NCBI GenBank assembly: GCA_031272245.1
Contig: JAISUE010000004.1
Location: 1-59,189, forward strand
Origin: Bacteroidales bacterium
GTDB lineage: Bacteria > Bacteroidota > Bacteroidia > Bacteroidales > P3
Length of the DNA stretch: 59,189 nucleotides
Direction of reading: 5' to 3'
Shown here: in pieces, positions 25,870 to 36,145 of the stretch
Layout: every line of letters starts with the position of its first letter
Position numbering within the stretch: position 1 is the stretch's first letter
Program-made: the position numbers and the translations under genes
Notes under the pieces: generated by a model
The model's input: the letters and a program-made list of their open reading frames with translations, nothing else
Told to the model about the DNA's origin: nothing
Databases searched by the model: none

Positions 25870-27624
25870 ATGAGTATATATATAATAGTCCTTCTTCTAA
25901 CAAGTGTCTGTATTCTTATTGGTTTTGCCGCTATATTCAAAAAGGCAGGAATTAATTTTTGGTGGGCAATCATACCAATTGTAAATATATGGTTTTTAGT
26001 TAAAATTATTGGAAAAAAATATTGGTGGTTTATTTATTTTTTAATTCCATGCATAAATATTTTTGTTTTTTTACTTGCAATTGTAGAAATAGCAAAATGT
26101 TTTAAAAAATATGGCTTGGGCTTTCAGCTTTTATCTGTACTTTTTCCATTCATTATTCTTCCATATCTTGGTTTTTCTAAAAAAGAAATTTATACTCATC
26201 CTTCAGAATTGCCTAAAAAAAAGTTATCAGCCACAAGAGAATGGGTAGATGCTATTCTTTTTGCTGTTATTGCAGCGACAATAATAAGAACTTTCTTCTT
26301 TGAAATGTATACTATTCCAACTTCTTCTATGGAAAAATCGTTGTTGGTTGGAGATTATTTAGTTGTAAGTAAAATTGCTTATGGACCAAGAGTACCTGAA
26401 ACACCTATAGCTTTTCCACTTGTACATCATACTATTCCTCTTTTGAATATAAAATCTTATTTAGACTGGATACATTTGGATTATTATCGTTTTCCCGGTT
26501 TTGGAAAAATAGAACGAAATGATGCTGTTGTATTTAATTTTCCGGACGGTGATACACTTTCAACGGTAGCTCAAAGTAATCAAAGCTATTATTCTTTAGT
26601 GAGAGAATATGGAAGAGATAGAGTATGGAATGACAGACAAACATTTGGAGACATAATAACTCGTCCTGTGGATAAAAGAGAAAATTTTGTTAAACGTTGC
26701 ATTGGATTACCGGGAGAAACTGTTTCTATTGATAAAGCAATAGTACACATAAATGGCAAAGCAATAGAATCACCTGAAAATTTCCAACTCACATATAGAA
26801 TAAAAACAAAGAAAAACGATAACAACGAAGCATTTTCACTTAATCAAAAAGAAATGTTGAAAATGGGCATATCAAAAGAAGATATGGATATGATGTACGA
26901 ATATTATTATGTGCAATTAACTAAAAAACAGATTTATGACCTTTCTCATACTCCTTATGTTCGTATCGTTGAACCTTTGCAATCAGGTGATAAAACTTAT
27001 ACTTCTATTATTTATCCGGAGGAAAAGATACCTTGTTATGTTGTCTTTGCATCAGAACTTTATGATAAAGGAAATTTTTTAAAAATAGTAGGATTGGATT
27101 CTGTTGAAATAGCAAATTGTTACAATTATCCTACCATTCCTTTAAGTCGTCCATTGGCAGAAAAAATTAGAAAACTGCCATATGTAGAAGAAGTAACTCC
27201 TATGTTATCAATAAAAGATTACAGAGATGAAAATATGTTTCCTTATGATGATAACTTAAAATGGAACGTTGATTTTTACGGACCTGTAACAATTCCTGCC
27301 AAAGGAATGACTATAACTCTTAACGACAGTACTTTAAAATTTTATAAACGAGCAATAACAGCCTTTGAAGGTAACACTTTGGAACAAACAAACAATGGAA
27401 AATATTTGATAAATGGGAAAGAAACCTTAACATATACATTTAAAATGAACTATTATTGGGTACAGGGAGATAACAGACACAATTCTGCTGACAGTCGTTT
27501 TTGGGGATTTGTGCCGGAAGACCACATTGTAGGTAAAGCTGTATTCGTATGGTTCTCCTTAAATAAGGATATGACATGGTTTAATAAAATAAGATGGTCT
27601 AAATTATTTAGAACAATAAAGTAA
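25870..27624 (+). CDS. lepB: Signal peptidase I with N-terminal multi-TM extension
   Basis: TIPTSSMEKSLLVGDYLVVSKIAYGPRVPETP, RPVDKRENFVKRCIGLPGETVSI, YWVQGDNRHNSADSRFWGFVPEDHIVGKAVFVWFS. Confidence 0.93.
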   Translation: MSIYIIVLLLTSVCILIGFAAIFKKAGINFWWAIIPIVNIWFLVKIIGKKYWWFIYFLIPCINIFVFLLAIVEIAKCFKKYGLGFQLLSVLFPFIILPYLGFSKKEIYTHPSELPKKKLSATREWVDAILFAVIAATIIRTFFFEMYTIPTSSMEKSLLVGDYLVVSKIAYGPRVPETPIAFPLVHHTIPLLNIKSYLDWIHLDYYRFPGFGKIERNDAVVFNFPDGDTLSTVAQSNQSYYSLVREYGRDRVWNDRQTFGDIITRPVDKRENFVKRCIGLPGETVSIDKAIVHINGKAIESPENFQLTYRIKTKKNDNNEAFSLNQKEMLKMGISKEDMDMMYEYYYVQLTKKQIYDLSHTPYVRIVEPLQSGDKTYTSIIYPEEKIPCYVVFASELYDKGNFLKIVGLDSVEIANCYNYPTIPLSRPLAEKIRKLPYVEEVTPMLSIKDYRDENMFPYDDNLKWNVDFYGPVTIPAKGMTITLNDSTLKFYKRAITAFEGNTLEQTNNGKYLINGKETLTYTFKMNYYWVQGDNRHNSADSRFWGFVPEDHIVGKAVFVWFSLNKDMTWFNKIRWSKLFRTIK

Positions 27625-27670
27625 ATAAAAAAAACAGAAAAAGTATAAAAATAATAAAAGTAAAAAAATT

Positions 27671-28378
27671 ATGGCTCAAATTAAGATTTTGTTAGCAGAT
27701 AGCGACTGGAATATAGGTCCTATATTAAAAAGTTACCTTGAGAAAAGGAACTTTGTGATAACTTTAGCTACCGATGGTGCTAAAGCATACGATACATTTG
27801 AAAAAGGAGACTTTGACTTCTGTATTTTTGAAGTAGTGTTACCAACAATAGACGGTTTTGAATTGACTCAAAAAATAAGAACAATAAATAGCAAAGTGCC
27901 TATTATGTTTTTATCTTCCCGTACAGAAGAGGTAGATAAGATAAAAGCTTTTGAATACGGAGCAGATGATTATTTGACCAAACCTTTTTCTATGGCAGAA
28001 TTGATATTGCGTATAGCTGCTATATCAAGACGTTGCCTTGATTTGGAAAAAGATGACAAAATTATTCAGATAAGCAATTTTACATTTGATAATGCCGCTC
28101 AACAATTAGTTTATAAAGATCCGCAAACAGGAGAAACTACAGTTTATAAACTTACAATTAAAGAAACAAAGATGTTACATTTGTTTGCTAAAAACATAGG
28201 TGTAGTTGTTTCGCGTGAGGAAGCACTTTCAAAAGTTTGGAATAATGAAACATATTTACATGCTCGCAGTATGGATGTTTATGTTACACGTCTCCGCCGT
28301 TTATTAGATCGCGACCCTAATATTAAGATAATTAATCAACATGGTTTAGGTTTTAAGTTAGAGATAGTAAATCAGTAA
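27671..28378 (+). CDS. OmpR-family two-component response regulator
   Basis: Receiver domain (LLADSDWNIGPILKSYLEKRNF...SSRTEEVDKIKAFEYGADDYLTKPFSMAEL) and winged-helix (VVSREEALSKVWNNETYLHARSMDVYVTRLRRLLDRDPNIKIINQHGLGFKL). Confidence 0.93.
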   Translation: MAQIKILLADSDWNIGPILKSYLEKRNFVITLATDGAKAYDTFEKGDFDFCIFEVVLPTIDGFELTQKIRTINSKVPIMFLSSRTEEVDKIKAFEYGADDYLTKPFSMAELILRIAAISRRCLDLEKDDKIIQISNFTFDNAAQQLVYKDPQTGETTVYKLTIKETKMLHLFAKNIGVVVSREEALSKVWNNETYLHARSMDVYVTRLRRLLDRDPNIKIINQHGLGFKLEIVNQ

Positions 28379-28425
28379 GCATTATTTAATTGAATAATTA
28401 TTAATAGAGTATAAATATATTTTTG

Positions 28426-28464
28426 AAATGTTGTAATTGATATAGCAGTTGCAACATTTTTTTT
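28426..28464 (+). terminator. Intrinsic terminator after the response regulator gene
   Basis: AAATGTTGTAA...TTGCAACATTTTTTTT stem and T run. Confidence 0.75.
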
Positions 28465-28780
28465 AATTTTTTACTTAAGCACAAATAAAAATTACAAAAT
28501 CACAGAAAATGTCTTTACAATATATCTGAAATGTCAAATTAACAAGATCAGAAATAGGCACAACAGATTAAAATTATCTGCTTTTTACGGTGAAAAAGTG
28601 ATAAAAAATAATTAGACAATAGATATTTGTTTAATTATTATTTTTTGTTTTCCGCAAAGTATGTTTATAAATTTAATATATGTTGTTATGAATTTAGAAT
28701 TATAAATAGAAGATATGAGGATGTGTTTTTAATCTTATGTATAAAAATGTTACCTTTGCGAAATCTAAATATATAAGGAA

Positions 28781-31699
28781 ATGCACGCTAAAAATTTGAA
28801 ATATTTAAGTAAAATTCTAAATTCACCTCTTCATTTTGATAGATGTACAAAAATAATTTATGCAACTGACGCTTCGGCTTATAGTGAGATGCCATTGGCT
28901 GTTTGTGAGTTAAAAGATGAAAATGATATTCCTAAATTAATTGATTTTGCACGTAAAAATAAAACAAGTCTTATTCCGAGAGCAGCAGGCACGTCCCTTG
29001 CCGGGCAAGTTGTAGGTAACGGAATAGTGATAGATGTTTCTAAATATATGAACAAAATTATTGAAATAAATGTAGAGGAAAAATGGGTTCGCGTGCAGTG
29101 TGGAGTAGTTTTAGAAAAACTCAATAATGTTTTAAAACAATTTGGACTTTTTTTTGCACCTGAGACTTCAACTTCAAATCGTTGTTGTGTTGGTGGAATG
29201 GTTGGAAATAATTCTTGTGGTTCTCATTCATTGGTTTATGGTTCTGTTAGAGAGCATCTTTTGGAAGCCAAAGTTTTTCTTGCTAATGGTGAACATGTTA
29301 CTATTAGTAACAGGATGGATATTTCGGACTTGAAGCAGTTTAAATCTATTGGTTTAAAAAATATTCTTGATTACATTGCAAAAACTTATTATAATTCTGA
29401 AATTCAGCAGGAAATAAAAAATAATTTTCCTGTCCCTGCCGTTACTCGCCGAAATCATGGCTATGCTTTAGACGAGTTAATAAACGATGATGGAAGTGTA
29501 AATTTGACTTCTATTTTTGCTGGAAGTGAAGGAACGCTTGCTTTTGCAACTGAATTAAAGTTGAATCTTGAACCTCTTCCCCCATCCCACAAAGTATTAC
29601 TGTGTGTTCATTTTCACAATCTTGAAGATGCTTTTTGTGCAAATCTTATTATTTTACGACACAAACCTTTTGCCGTTGAGTTAATAGATAAAAATATTAT
29701 AAGGGCTGCAAGCAGAAATATTTCTCAACGTCAAAATATGTTTTTTGTTGACGGAGAACCGGAAGCGGTGTTAATAGTGGAATTTTGCCATGCTGATGAA
29801 GATTATCTACAAAACGTTATAATTAAAGAATGTATTGATGATTTAAAGCAAAATTTTATGGGATATTCTTTTCCTGTAGTAACTGGTGAGAATGTGGGTA
29901 GAGTATGGGCTTTAAGGAAGGCTGGACTTGGCTTATTAACTAATGTAGTTGGAAGTTGTAAACCAGTTTCTGTAATTGAGGATACAGCGGTTGCTCCTGA
30001 ATATTTACCTCAATACATGAAGGAATTTCGTGCTTTGCTTGTAACTCATGGTTTAGAATGTGTGTTTCATGCTCATATTGCGACAGGAGAACTGCATTTG
30101 CGACCTATTCTTAATTTAAAAAAAGAGGCAGATGTTAAAAAATTTTGTGTTATAGCTAAAGAAGTGGCTAAGCTTGTAAAAAAATATCATGGTTCTCTTT
30201 CAGGCGAACATGGCGATGGAAGATTACGAGGGGCATTTATTCCTCTTATGTATGGAGAAAAAGTTTATGATTTAATCAGGCAAATGAAATCTGTATGGGA
30301 TAAAGATAATGTATTCAACAGCGGCAAGATAATTGATACTCCATCTATAGATAGTAACTTGCGATATGAAATTGCTGATGAAGACAAAATATTGGAGACT
30401 TATTTTGATTTTCAAAAAAATGCCGGATTTCTTTCAGCCATAGAGCAGTGCAACGGTGCGGCAGATTGTCGTAAAGCAGTGGAATTTGGCGGAATGATGT
30501 GTCCGTCTTATCGTGCAACAGAAGACGAAAAATTTACACCGCGAGCCAGAGCAAATATTATGCGAACACTTCTTTATCATTCTCAATTCAATAATCCTTA
30601 TGCAGAGAAAGATATTTATTTTATGCTTGATAATTGTTTATCTTGTAAGGCTTGTAAATCTGAATGTCCATCTAACATAGATATTGCAAGGCTTAAAAGC
30701 GAATATTTGCAGCATTATTATAAACATTATGGTTATCCGCTTTCTGTAATTTTAATAAATCTTTTACCTGTTTTGCAACGATTGGGTAGTATTTACCCTG
30801 CAGCATATAATTTTGTTGTTGGTAATCGTTTGAGTGCAATGATATTAAAGGCTATGATGGGTTTCTCTCAAAAAAGACAGTTACCTTTACTTCATAATTA
30901 TACAATGCGTTCAGGATTTAAAGCCTTATCTCAATATGCTGATGTGAAAGATAATAAGCCTGTGGTATATCTTTTTGCTGACGAGTTTTCTAATTTTAAT
31001 GATGCGAATATAGGGGTTATTGCTGCCAAGTTTTTCATTTCTCTTGGTTATTGTGTTAAAATAGCTGATTTAAAAGAAAGTGGGCGAATAGCCATCAGTA
31101 AGGGTATGGTTAAGCGTGCAAAGAAAATAGCTATTCGCAATGTTAAACGATTACAAAAATATGAAAAATGTGTTGTGAATGGAAAGGAAAGTGATTATGT
31201 TATTGTTGGTATTGAGCCTTCTGCTATTTTGTCTTTCCGCGATGAATATCCCGATTTGGTTTCTGATGATTTAGAAAATTTGAATAGAAAAATTTTATTG
31301 TATGATGAATTTATTTCACAACAAGTAGATAAAGGTAATATTCTCCCCAAACAATTTACAGACAAATCAGCAAATATTCTTTTGCACGGGCATTGTCAGC
31401 AAAAATCTCTAATTGGAACAAATGCCACCGAGCGAATTTTGCGGTTGCCCGTAAATTATAACGTAGAAATCATACCTTCTGGTTGTTGTGGTATGGCGGG
31501 AAGCTTTGGATATGAAAAGCGTCATTATGAATTGAGTAAAAGTATAGCTTATCAAACATTGATACCTGCAATTCTTTCTGCACCTAAAGATGTTTTAATT
31601 GCTGCTGTTGGGACAAGTTGTCGTGAGCAGATTCGTCATTTTGTTCCTGAACGTGAGCCATTACATCCTTTAGAAATACTTTACAGAGCGTTAAAATGA
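28781..31699 (+). CDS. FAD-linked oxidase with C-terminal Fe-S domain (D-lactate/2-hydroxyacid dehydrogenase type)
   Basis: PRAAGTSLAGQVVGNGIVIDVSKYMNKI, VGGMVGNNSCGSHSLVYGSVREHL, CLSCKACKSECPSNIDIARLK, GHCQQKSLIG, PSGCCGMAGSFGYEKRHYELS. Confidence 0.92.
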   Translation: MHAKNLKYLSKILNSPLHFDRCTKIIYATDASAYSEMPLAVCELKDENDIPKLIDFARKNKTSLIPRAAGTSLAGQVVGNGIVIDVSKYMNKIIEINVEEKWVRVQCGVVLEKLNNVLKQFGLFFAPETSTSNRCCVGGMVGNNSCGSHSLVYGSVREHLLEAKVFLANGEHVTISNRMDISDLKQFKSIGLKNILDYIAKTYYNSEIQQEIKNNFPVPAVTRRNHGYALDELINDDGSVNLTSIFAGSEGTLAFATELKLNLEPLPPSHKVLLCVHFHNLEDAFCANLIILRHKPFAVELIDKNIIRAASRNISQRQNMFFVDGEPEAVLIVEFCHADEDYLQNVIIKECIDDLKQNFMGYSFPVVTGENVGRVWALRKAGLGLLTNVVGSCKPVSVIEDTAVAPEYLPQYMKEFRALLVTHGLECVFHAHIATGELHLRPILNLKKEADVKKFCVIAKEVAKLVKKYHGSLSGEHGDGRLRGAFIPLMYGEKVYDLIRQMKSVWDKDNVFNSGKIIDTPSIDSNLRYEIADEDKILETYFDFQKNAGFLSAIEQCNGAADCRKAVEFGGMMCPSYRATEDEKFTPRARANIMRTLLYHSQFNNPYAEKDIYFMLDNCLSCKACKSECPSNIDIARLKSEYLQHYYKHYGYPLSVILINLLPVLQRLGSIYPAAYNFVVGNRLSAMILKAMMGFSQKRQLPLLHNYTMRSGFKALSQYADVKDNKPVVYLFADEFSNFNDANIGVIAAKFFISLGYCVKIADLKESGRIAISKGMVKRAKKIAIRNVKRLQKYEKCVVNGKESDYVIVGIEPSAILSFRDEYPDLVSDDLENLNRKILLYDEFISQQVDKGNILPKQFTDKSANILLHGHCQQKSLIGTNATERILRLPVNYNVEIIPSGCCGMAGSFGYEKRHYELSKSIAYQTLIPAILSAPKDVLIAAVGTSCREQIRHFVPEREPLHPLEILYRALK

Positions 31700-31880
31700 G
31701 CGTTAAAATCACGTGGGAGTAATCTTTTTGTTTTATACATTTATAAAATTGATTGAATACATAACAGTATTTTATATACATAACTATAAAATAATAATTA
31801 AAAAAGAAGAAAATTTTGTTTGATTAAGATTTTTTTGTATTTTTGCATTTGAAAATATAAATAAATATACAAATGACGCT

Positions 31881-32063
31881 ATGGATTTGTTATATAATCA
31901 CAGACACACAGTAATTTATCCAAACGGACAGCAAACGAGTTATAGTAAATTTAAATACTATATTTATGGTATACTTGTGCCTTTTTTACCATTTTTAATT
32001 ATTTGCAGTAATATATTTATCCACAAACACTCAAAAGATTATGGCTTGGTTAATAAAAACTGA
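31881..32063 (+). CDS. Hypothetical small protein with one TM segment
   Basis: 60-aa ORF downstream of a TATTTTTG box near 31840; hydrophobic YYIYGILVPFLPFLIICSNIFI. Confidence 0.35.
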   Translation: MDLLYNHRHTVIYPNGQQTSYSKFKYYIYGILVPFLPFLIICSNIFIHKHSKDYGLVNKN

Positions 32064-32361
32064 GAAGAAGTTTTATGAAACAGTAGTTGCACATAGAACT
32101 TTTTATAAAAACAATCAATCTGCGTTGAAAATAAACAGCAAGGATAAAGCAAAATACAGAGCAGCGTTTGCAAAATATGAAGAGGCATACAAAAACAGTT
32201 TTTCTGATGTAGCCTCACAGCAAAATATAGTTAAGAGACATTTTGCTCGAGAAGAGATGGAAATAATGGAACGATTTTTCTATAATAAATATATCAAATA
32301 CAAATGTGTTTTTTCAAATGAGATATTGTTATTGAACAAGTTTCCCAAGAATAAAAAATAA
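32041..32361 (+). CDS. Hypothetical protein, lysine-rich
   Basis: 106-aa ORF MAWLIKTEKKFYETVVAHRTFYKNNQSALKINSKDKAKYRAAFAKYEEAYK... Confidence 0.5.
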   Translation: MAWLIKTEKKFYETVVAHRTFYKNNQSALKINSKDKAKYRAAFAKYEEAYKNSFSDVASQQNIVKRHFAREEMEIMERFFYNKYIKYKCVFSNEILLLNKFPKNKK

Positions 32362-32439
32362 GGTTTTTATTGTAAATTTTCTTACTTTTGTTGCTCAAAA
32401 ACAAAACAATAATATGTTTTTATCAAAAAAAATAATGAT

Positions 32440-33180
32440 ATGCAACAAGTATTTGATTTTTTAAAAGGATTAAGAGCGAATAATAATAAAAATTGGTTTG
32501 ACGCTCATAAAAATGAATATAAAGAAATTCAGACAAAGATAGAATTTCTTACTCGTGATTTAATTAAATATTTGTCTAATTATAATCCGGAACTCAGGAG
32601 TTTGCAACCTGCTGATTGTTTATACAGGATAAATCGCGATATTCGGTTTTCAAAAGACAAAACTCCATATAAAAATCATATTGGAATTTTTATAGCACAG
32701 GGAGGAAAGAAAAATGGTAAAGCTGGATATTATTTTCATTTTGAACCGGAAACAGAAAATGAAGAAGGGCATAGTTTACTTGCAGCAGGAACATATATGC
32801 TTGATAATAAATATTTGAAAGTTATACGTGAAGATATTTGGAACGATTACGATGGATTTAGAAGCATATTGCGTGCAGCAAGCGGTTTTTGTTTAGATGA
32901 AAGCAATAAATTAAAACAAACGCCTCATGGCTATCCGAAAAAAACAAAATATGACAAATATTTAACACTTAAAGATTTTTGTCTTACTCGAAAACTTGAC
33001 GAAGAGAATTTGTTACGTGAAGGTAATAGACATTATATGGATAGTTCACAATCCATATCCAATGGAATGCTTGCTCACTATCTTGTAAATGAAATTCATA
33101 CCACACATCGCTTTGTAGAATTTCTAAATAGAGCAATAAATTTTGTTGATGAGCAGGTTGAAGAAGAAATAACATGGTAG
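32440..33180 (+). CDS. DUF2461 domain protein (TIGR02453-like)
   Basis: FLKGLRANNNKNWFDAHKNEYKEIQ...LYRINRDIRFSKDKTPYKNHIGIFIAQGGKKNGKAGYYFHFEP. Confidence 0.9.
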   Translation: MQQVFDFLKGLRANNNKNWFDAHKNEYKEIQTKIEFLTRDLIKYLSNYNPELRSLQPADCLYRINRDIRFSKDKTPYKNHIGIFIAQGGKKNGKAGYYFHFEPETENEEGHSLLAAGTYMLDNKYLKVIREDIWNDYDGFRSILRAASGFCLDESNKLKQTPHGYPKKTKYDKYLTLKDFCLTRKLDEENLLREGNRHYMDSSQSISNGMLAHYLVNEIHTTHRFVEFLNRAINFVDEQVEEEITW

Positions 33181-33241
33181 TATTTTGGGGATAAATTATT
33201 ATTTTTGCCTATCTAAAACTAACTGAAAATATAATAAAAAA

Positions 33242-35710
33242 ATGAAAATATCTTATAATTGGCTAAAAAATTATATACAGACAGATATTTCCGCTGAAAA
33301 AGTTGCAGAATTATTAACGTTTTGCGGGCTTGAAGTGGAAAATATAGAAGTTGTTGAATCTGTAAAAGGTGGTTTAAAATATTATTTTGTGGGTGAAGTG
33401 ATAGAATGTGAACCTCATCCTGACAGCGATCATTTACATTTAACCAAAGTCAATGTTGGTTTTCCTGAAATATTAAATATTGTTTGTGGAGCAGGAAATG
33501 TAGCCAAAGGGCAGAAAGTTATTGTTGCAACTATTGGAGCAAAAGTTTATACTGATGAGAATGAGTATTTTGAAATAAAGAAAACTAAACTTCGCGGTGC
33601 TGTATCAGAAGGAATGATTTGTTCGGAAAAAGAATTGGGATTGAGTGATAATCATGCTGGAATAATGGTGTTAAGAGAAAATGCTCCTGTTGGACAGAGT
33701 GCCAAAGATTTTTTCAACATCAAAGAAGATTATGTTTTTGAAATAGGATTGACACCTAATCGTTCTGATGCAACATCTCATATTGGTGTAGCTAGAGATT
33801 TAGCAGCAGTTCTAAATAATCAGAACGGGAAAACCGAATATAAAATAAATTATCCTTCAATAGATGGTTATCAAACAGACTCTAATGATTATGAAATAAA
33901 AATAAAAATAAATAAAGATGTTTGTGGTCGTTATGCAGCGGTAGTAATTAGCAATTTAACTATAGAACAATCGCCTGAATGGTTGCAAAATTACCTGCGA
34001 GCTATTGGATTAAAACCTGTAAATAATGTTGTAGATATTACTAATTTTGTTCTAATGGAAACAGGACAACCGTTGCATGCTTTTGATTTTGATAAAGTTT
34101 CCGGTGGTAATGTAGAAGTGAAAACTCTACCTAAAGGAACTAAATTCAAAACTCTTGATGGTATAGAAAGAGAATTAAATGGTAAGGAGGCTATGGTTTG
34201 CAATACAAACGAGCCAATGTGCATGGGAGGTATTTATGGGGGACTTATTTCTGGAATAAGTTCTCAAACTAAAAACGTAATGATTGAATCTGCTTATTTT
34301 AATCCTGTTGTAATACGTAAGGCTTCCAAATACCATAATTTGCATACTGATGCTTCATTCCGTTTTGAACGTGGAGCGGATATAAATATAATAATTTATG
34401 CTTTAAAACGCGCAGCTCTGTTAATGAAAGAGATTGCAAACGGAAAAATTGCTTCTGAAATAGTAGATGTTTATCCTCAAATAATAGAAGAAGCAAAGAT
34501 AGAATTGAATTATGTACGAATAGATAATTTAATAGGGAAACGGATAGACAGAGCAATCATAAAACTTATTCTTACTTCTTTAGAAATGAAAATTATAACT
34601 GAAAACGAAGAAGGTTTAATAGTTTCTGTCCCGACAAACAAAGTTGATGTAACCAGAGAATGTGATGTAATAGAAGAAATATTGAGAATTTACGGTTATA
34701 ATAATGTTGATATTCCACAAAATGTTTTAAGCAGTCTTTCATATCAACCAAAACCGGATAAAGAAAAAATACAAAATATAATATCAGATTATTTAGCTGC
34801 AATAGGGTTTAGTGAAATAATGAACAATTCTCTTACAAAAGTTGTCTATTACGAAAACAATAAAGATTTTCCGAAAGAAAAATCAGTAGCAATTCTCAAT
34901 GCTCTAAGTAAAGATTTGGGAGTTATGCGTCAGACATTGTTATATGGAGGTCTTGAAACAATAATTTACAATATAAATCGCAAAACTAATAATATACGTA
35001 TATTTGAATTTGGTAACTGTTATAAAAGAAATATTGAAACGTTTTTAGACTCTAATATAACTAATAGATACGATGAACAACAACATTTAGCTGTTTTTGT
35101 AACAGGAAATTTACAGGATGAAAACTGGATACAAAAACCTCAAAAGACAGATTTTTATTATTTGAAAAACATTGTGGTTAATGTATTGCAGCGTTTAAGG
35201 ATAGACGAGAGTCGTTTTAATGTAGAGAATGTGGAAACTGATTACTTTGAACAAGGATTGCAATTAGTTAATCGCGACAATAATAAAATTTATGTGCAGT
35301 TTGGAAAGTTAAAATCAAAAATTTGTAAAGTATTTGATATTAAACAGGAAGTTTTTTATGTTGATTTTTCATGGACTTTACTTTTGAAAATGCTGTCTAA
35401 AAAAGAAATTAAATATGAAGAGGTAGCAAAATATCCTGAAGTCCGTAGAGATTTGGCTTTAGTTGTAGATAAAAATGTAACATTTAAAGAGATTTATTCT
35501 TTGGCTATGCAAACAGAAAAACACTTATTGAAGGATATTTTTCTCTTTGATGTATATGATGGTGATAAATTGGAAGAGGGTAAAAAACAATATGCTGTAA
35601 GTTTCATTTTGCAAGATAACGAAAAAACTTTAACTGATAAACAAATTGAAGCAATAATGAATAAATTGCTTAAGAGTTTTGAGGTAAAACTTGGAGCAAA
35701 ATTAAGATAG
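33242..35710 (+). CDS. pheT: Phenylalanyl-tRNA synthetase beta subunit
   Basis: MKISYNWLKNYIQTDISAEKVAELLTFCGLEVE, tRNA-binding, B3/B5 domains, FDX-ACB C-terminus. Confidence 0.96.
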   Translation: MKISYNWLKNYIQTDISAEKVAELLTFCGLEVENIEVVESVKGGLKYYFVGEVIECEPHPDSDHLHLTKVNVGFPEILNIVCGAGNVAKGQKVIVATIGAKVYTDENEYFEIKKTKLRGAVSEGMICSEKELGLSDNHAGIMVLRENAPVGQSAKDFFNIKEDYVFEIGLTPNRSDATSHIGVARDLAAVLNNQNGKTEYKINYPSIDGYQTDSNDYEIKIKINKDVCGRYAAVVISNLTIEQSPEWLQNYLRAIGLKPVNNVVDITNFVLMETGQPLHAFDFDKVSGGNVEVKTLPKGTKFKTLDGIERELNGKEAMVCNTNEPMCMGGIYGGLISGISSQTKNVMIESAYFNPVVIRKASKYHNLHTDASFRFERGADINIIIYALKRAALLMKEIANGKIASEIVDVYPQIIEEAKIELNYVRIDNLIGKRIDRAIIKLILTSLEMKIITENEEGLIVSVPTNKVDVTRECDVIEEILRIYGYNNVDIPQNVLSSLSYQPKPDKEKIQNIISDYLAAIGFSEIMNNSLTKVVYYENNKDFPKEKSVAILNALSKDLGVMRQTLLYGGLETIIYNINRKTNNIRIFEFGNCYKRNIETFLDSNITNRYDEQQHLAVFVTGNLQDENWIQKPQKTDFYYLKNIVVNVLQRLRIDESRFNVENVETDYFEQGLQLVNRDNNKIYVQFGKLKSKICKVFDIKQEVFYVDFSWTLLLKMLSKKEIKYEEVAKYPEVRRDLALVVDKNVTFKEIYSLAMQTEKHLLKDIFLFDVYDGDKLEEGKKQYAVSFILQDNEKTLTDKQIEAIMNKLLKSFEVKLGAKLR

Positions 35711-35731
35711 AACCAATTAAATAAGATAATA

Positions 35732-36145
35732 ATGAAAACGCTCACGCATTATGACATTAAAATTTTGCTTGCACTGGTAAAATCTTTGCACGGAGAAACA
35801 AAATTTTTCAAGTTTCTTTTAAACAATGGCTATCCGGAGTTAGCTGCATGGTCTAATGCGGTTAGAGGAGATGAAGAAGCGTTACATTGGTTATTTGATA
35901 ATGGCTTTGAAGTTTTAGGTGTACTTTCTAATGCAATAGATAATGAAAAAAAAGCAGTGCAATGGGTATTGCAATCAAAAGACGATTTTCTTATAAACTT
36001 TTCAGCAGCTTGTCGACAGGAAAAAGATGGATTAAAATGGTTAAAGTCTAATAATCTTGATGTGTTTATTATGATGGCAAATGAAATAATTGTTGTTTTG
36101 GAAACACAAATCAAGGATAAAATGTTTTGGTATAGATGGAGATAA
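35732..36145 (+). CDS. Hypothetical protein made of about 26-28-aa helical repeats
   Basis: Internal repeats: LLNNGYPELAAWSNAVRGDEEALHWL / FDNGFEVLGVLSNAIDNEKKAVQWV / LQSKDDFLINFSAACRQEKDGLKWL. Confidence 0.75.
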   Translation: MKTLTHYDIKILLALVKSLHGETKFFKFLLNNGYPELAAWSNAVRGDEEALHWLFDNGFEVLGVLSNAIDNEKKAVQWVLQSKDDFLINFSAACRQEKDGLKWLKSNNLDVFIMMANEIIVVLETQIKDKMFWYRWR

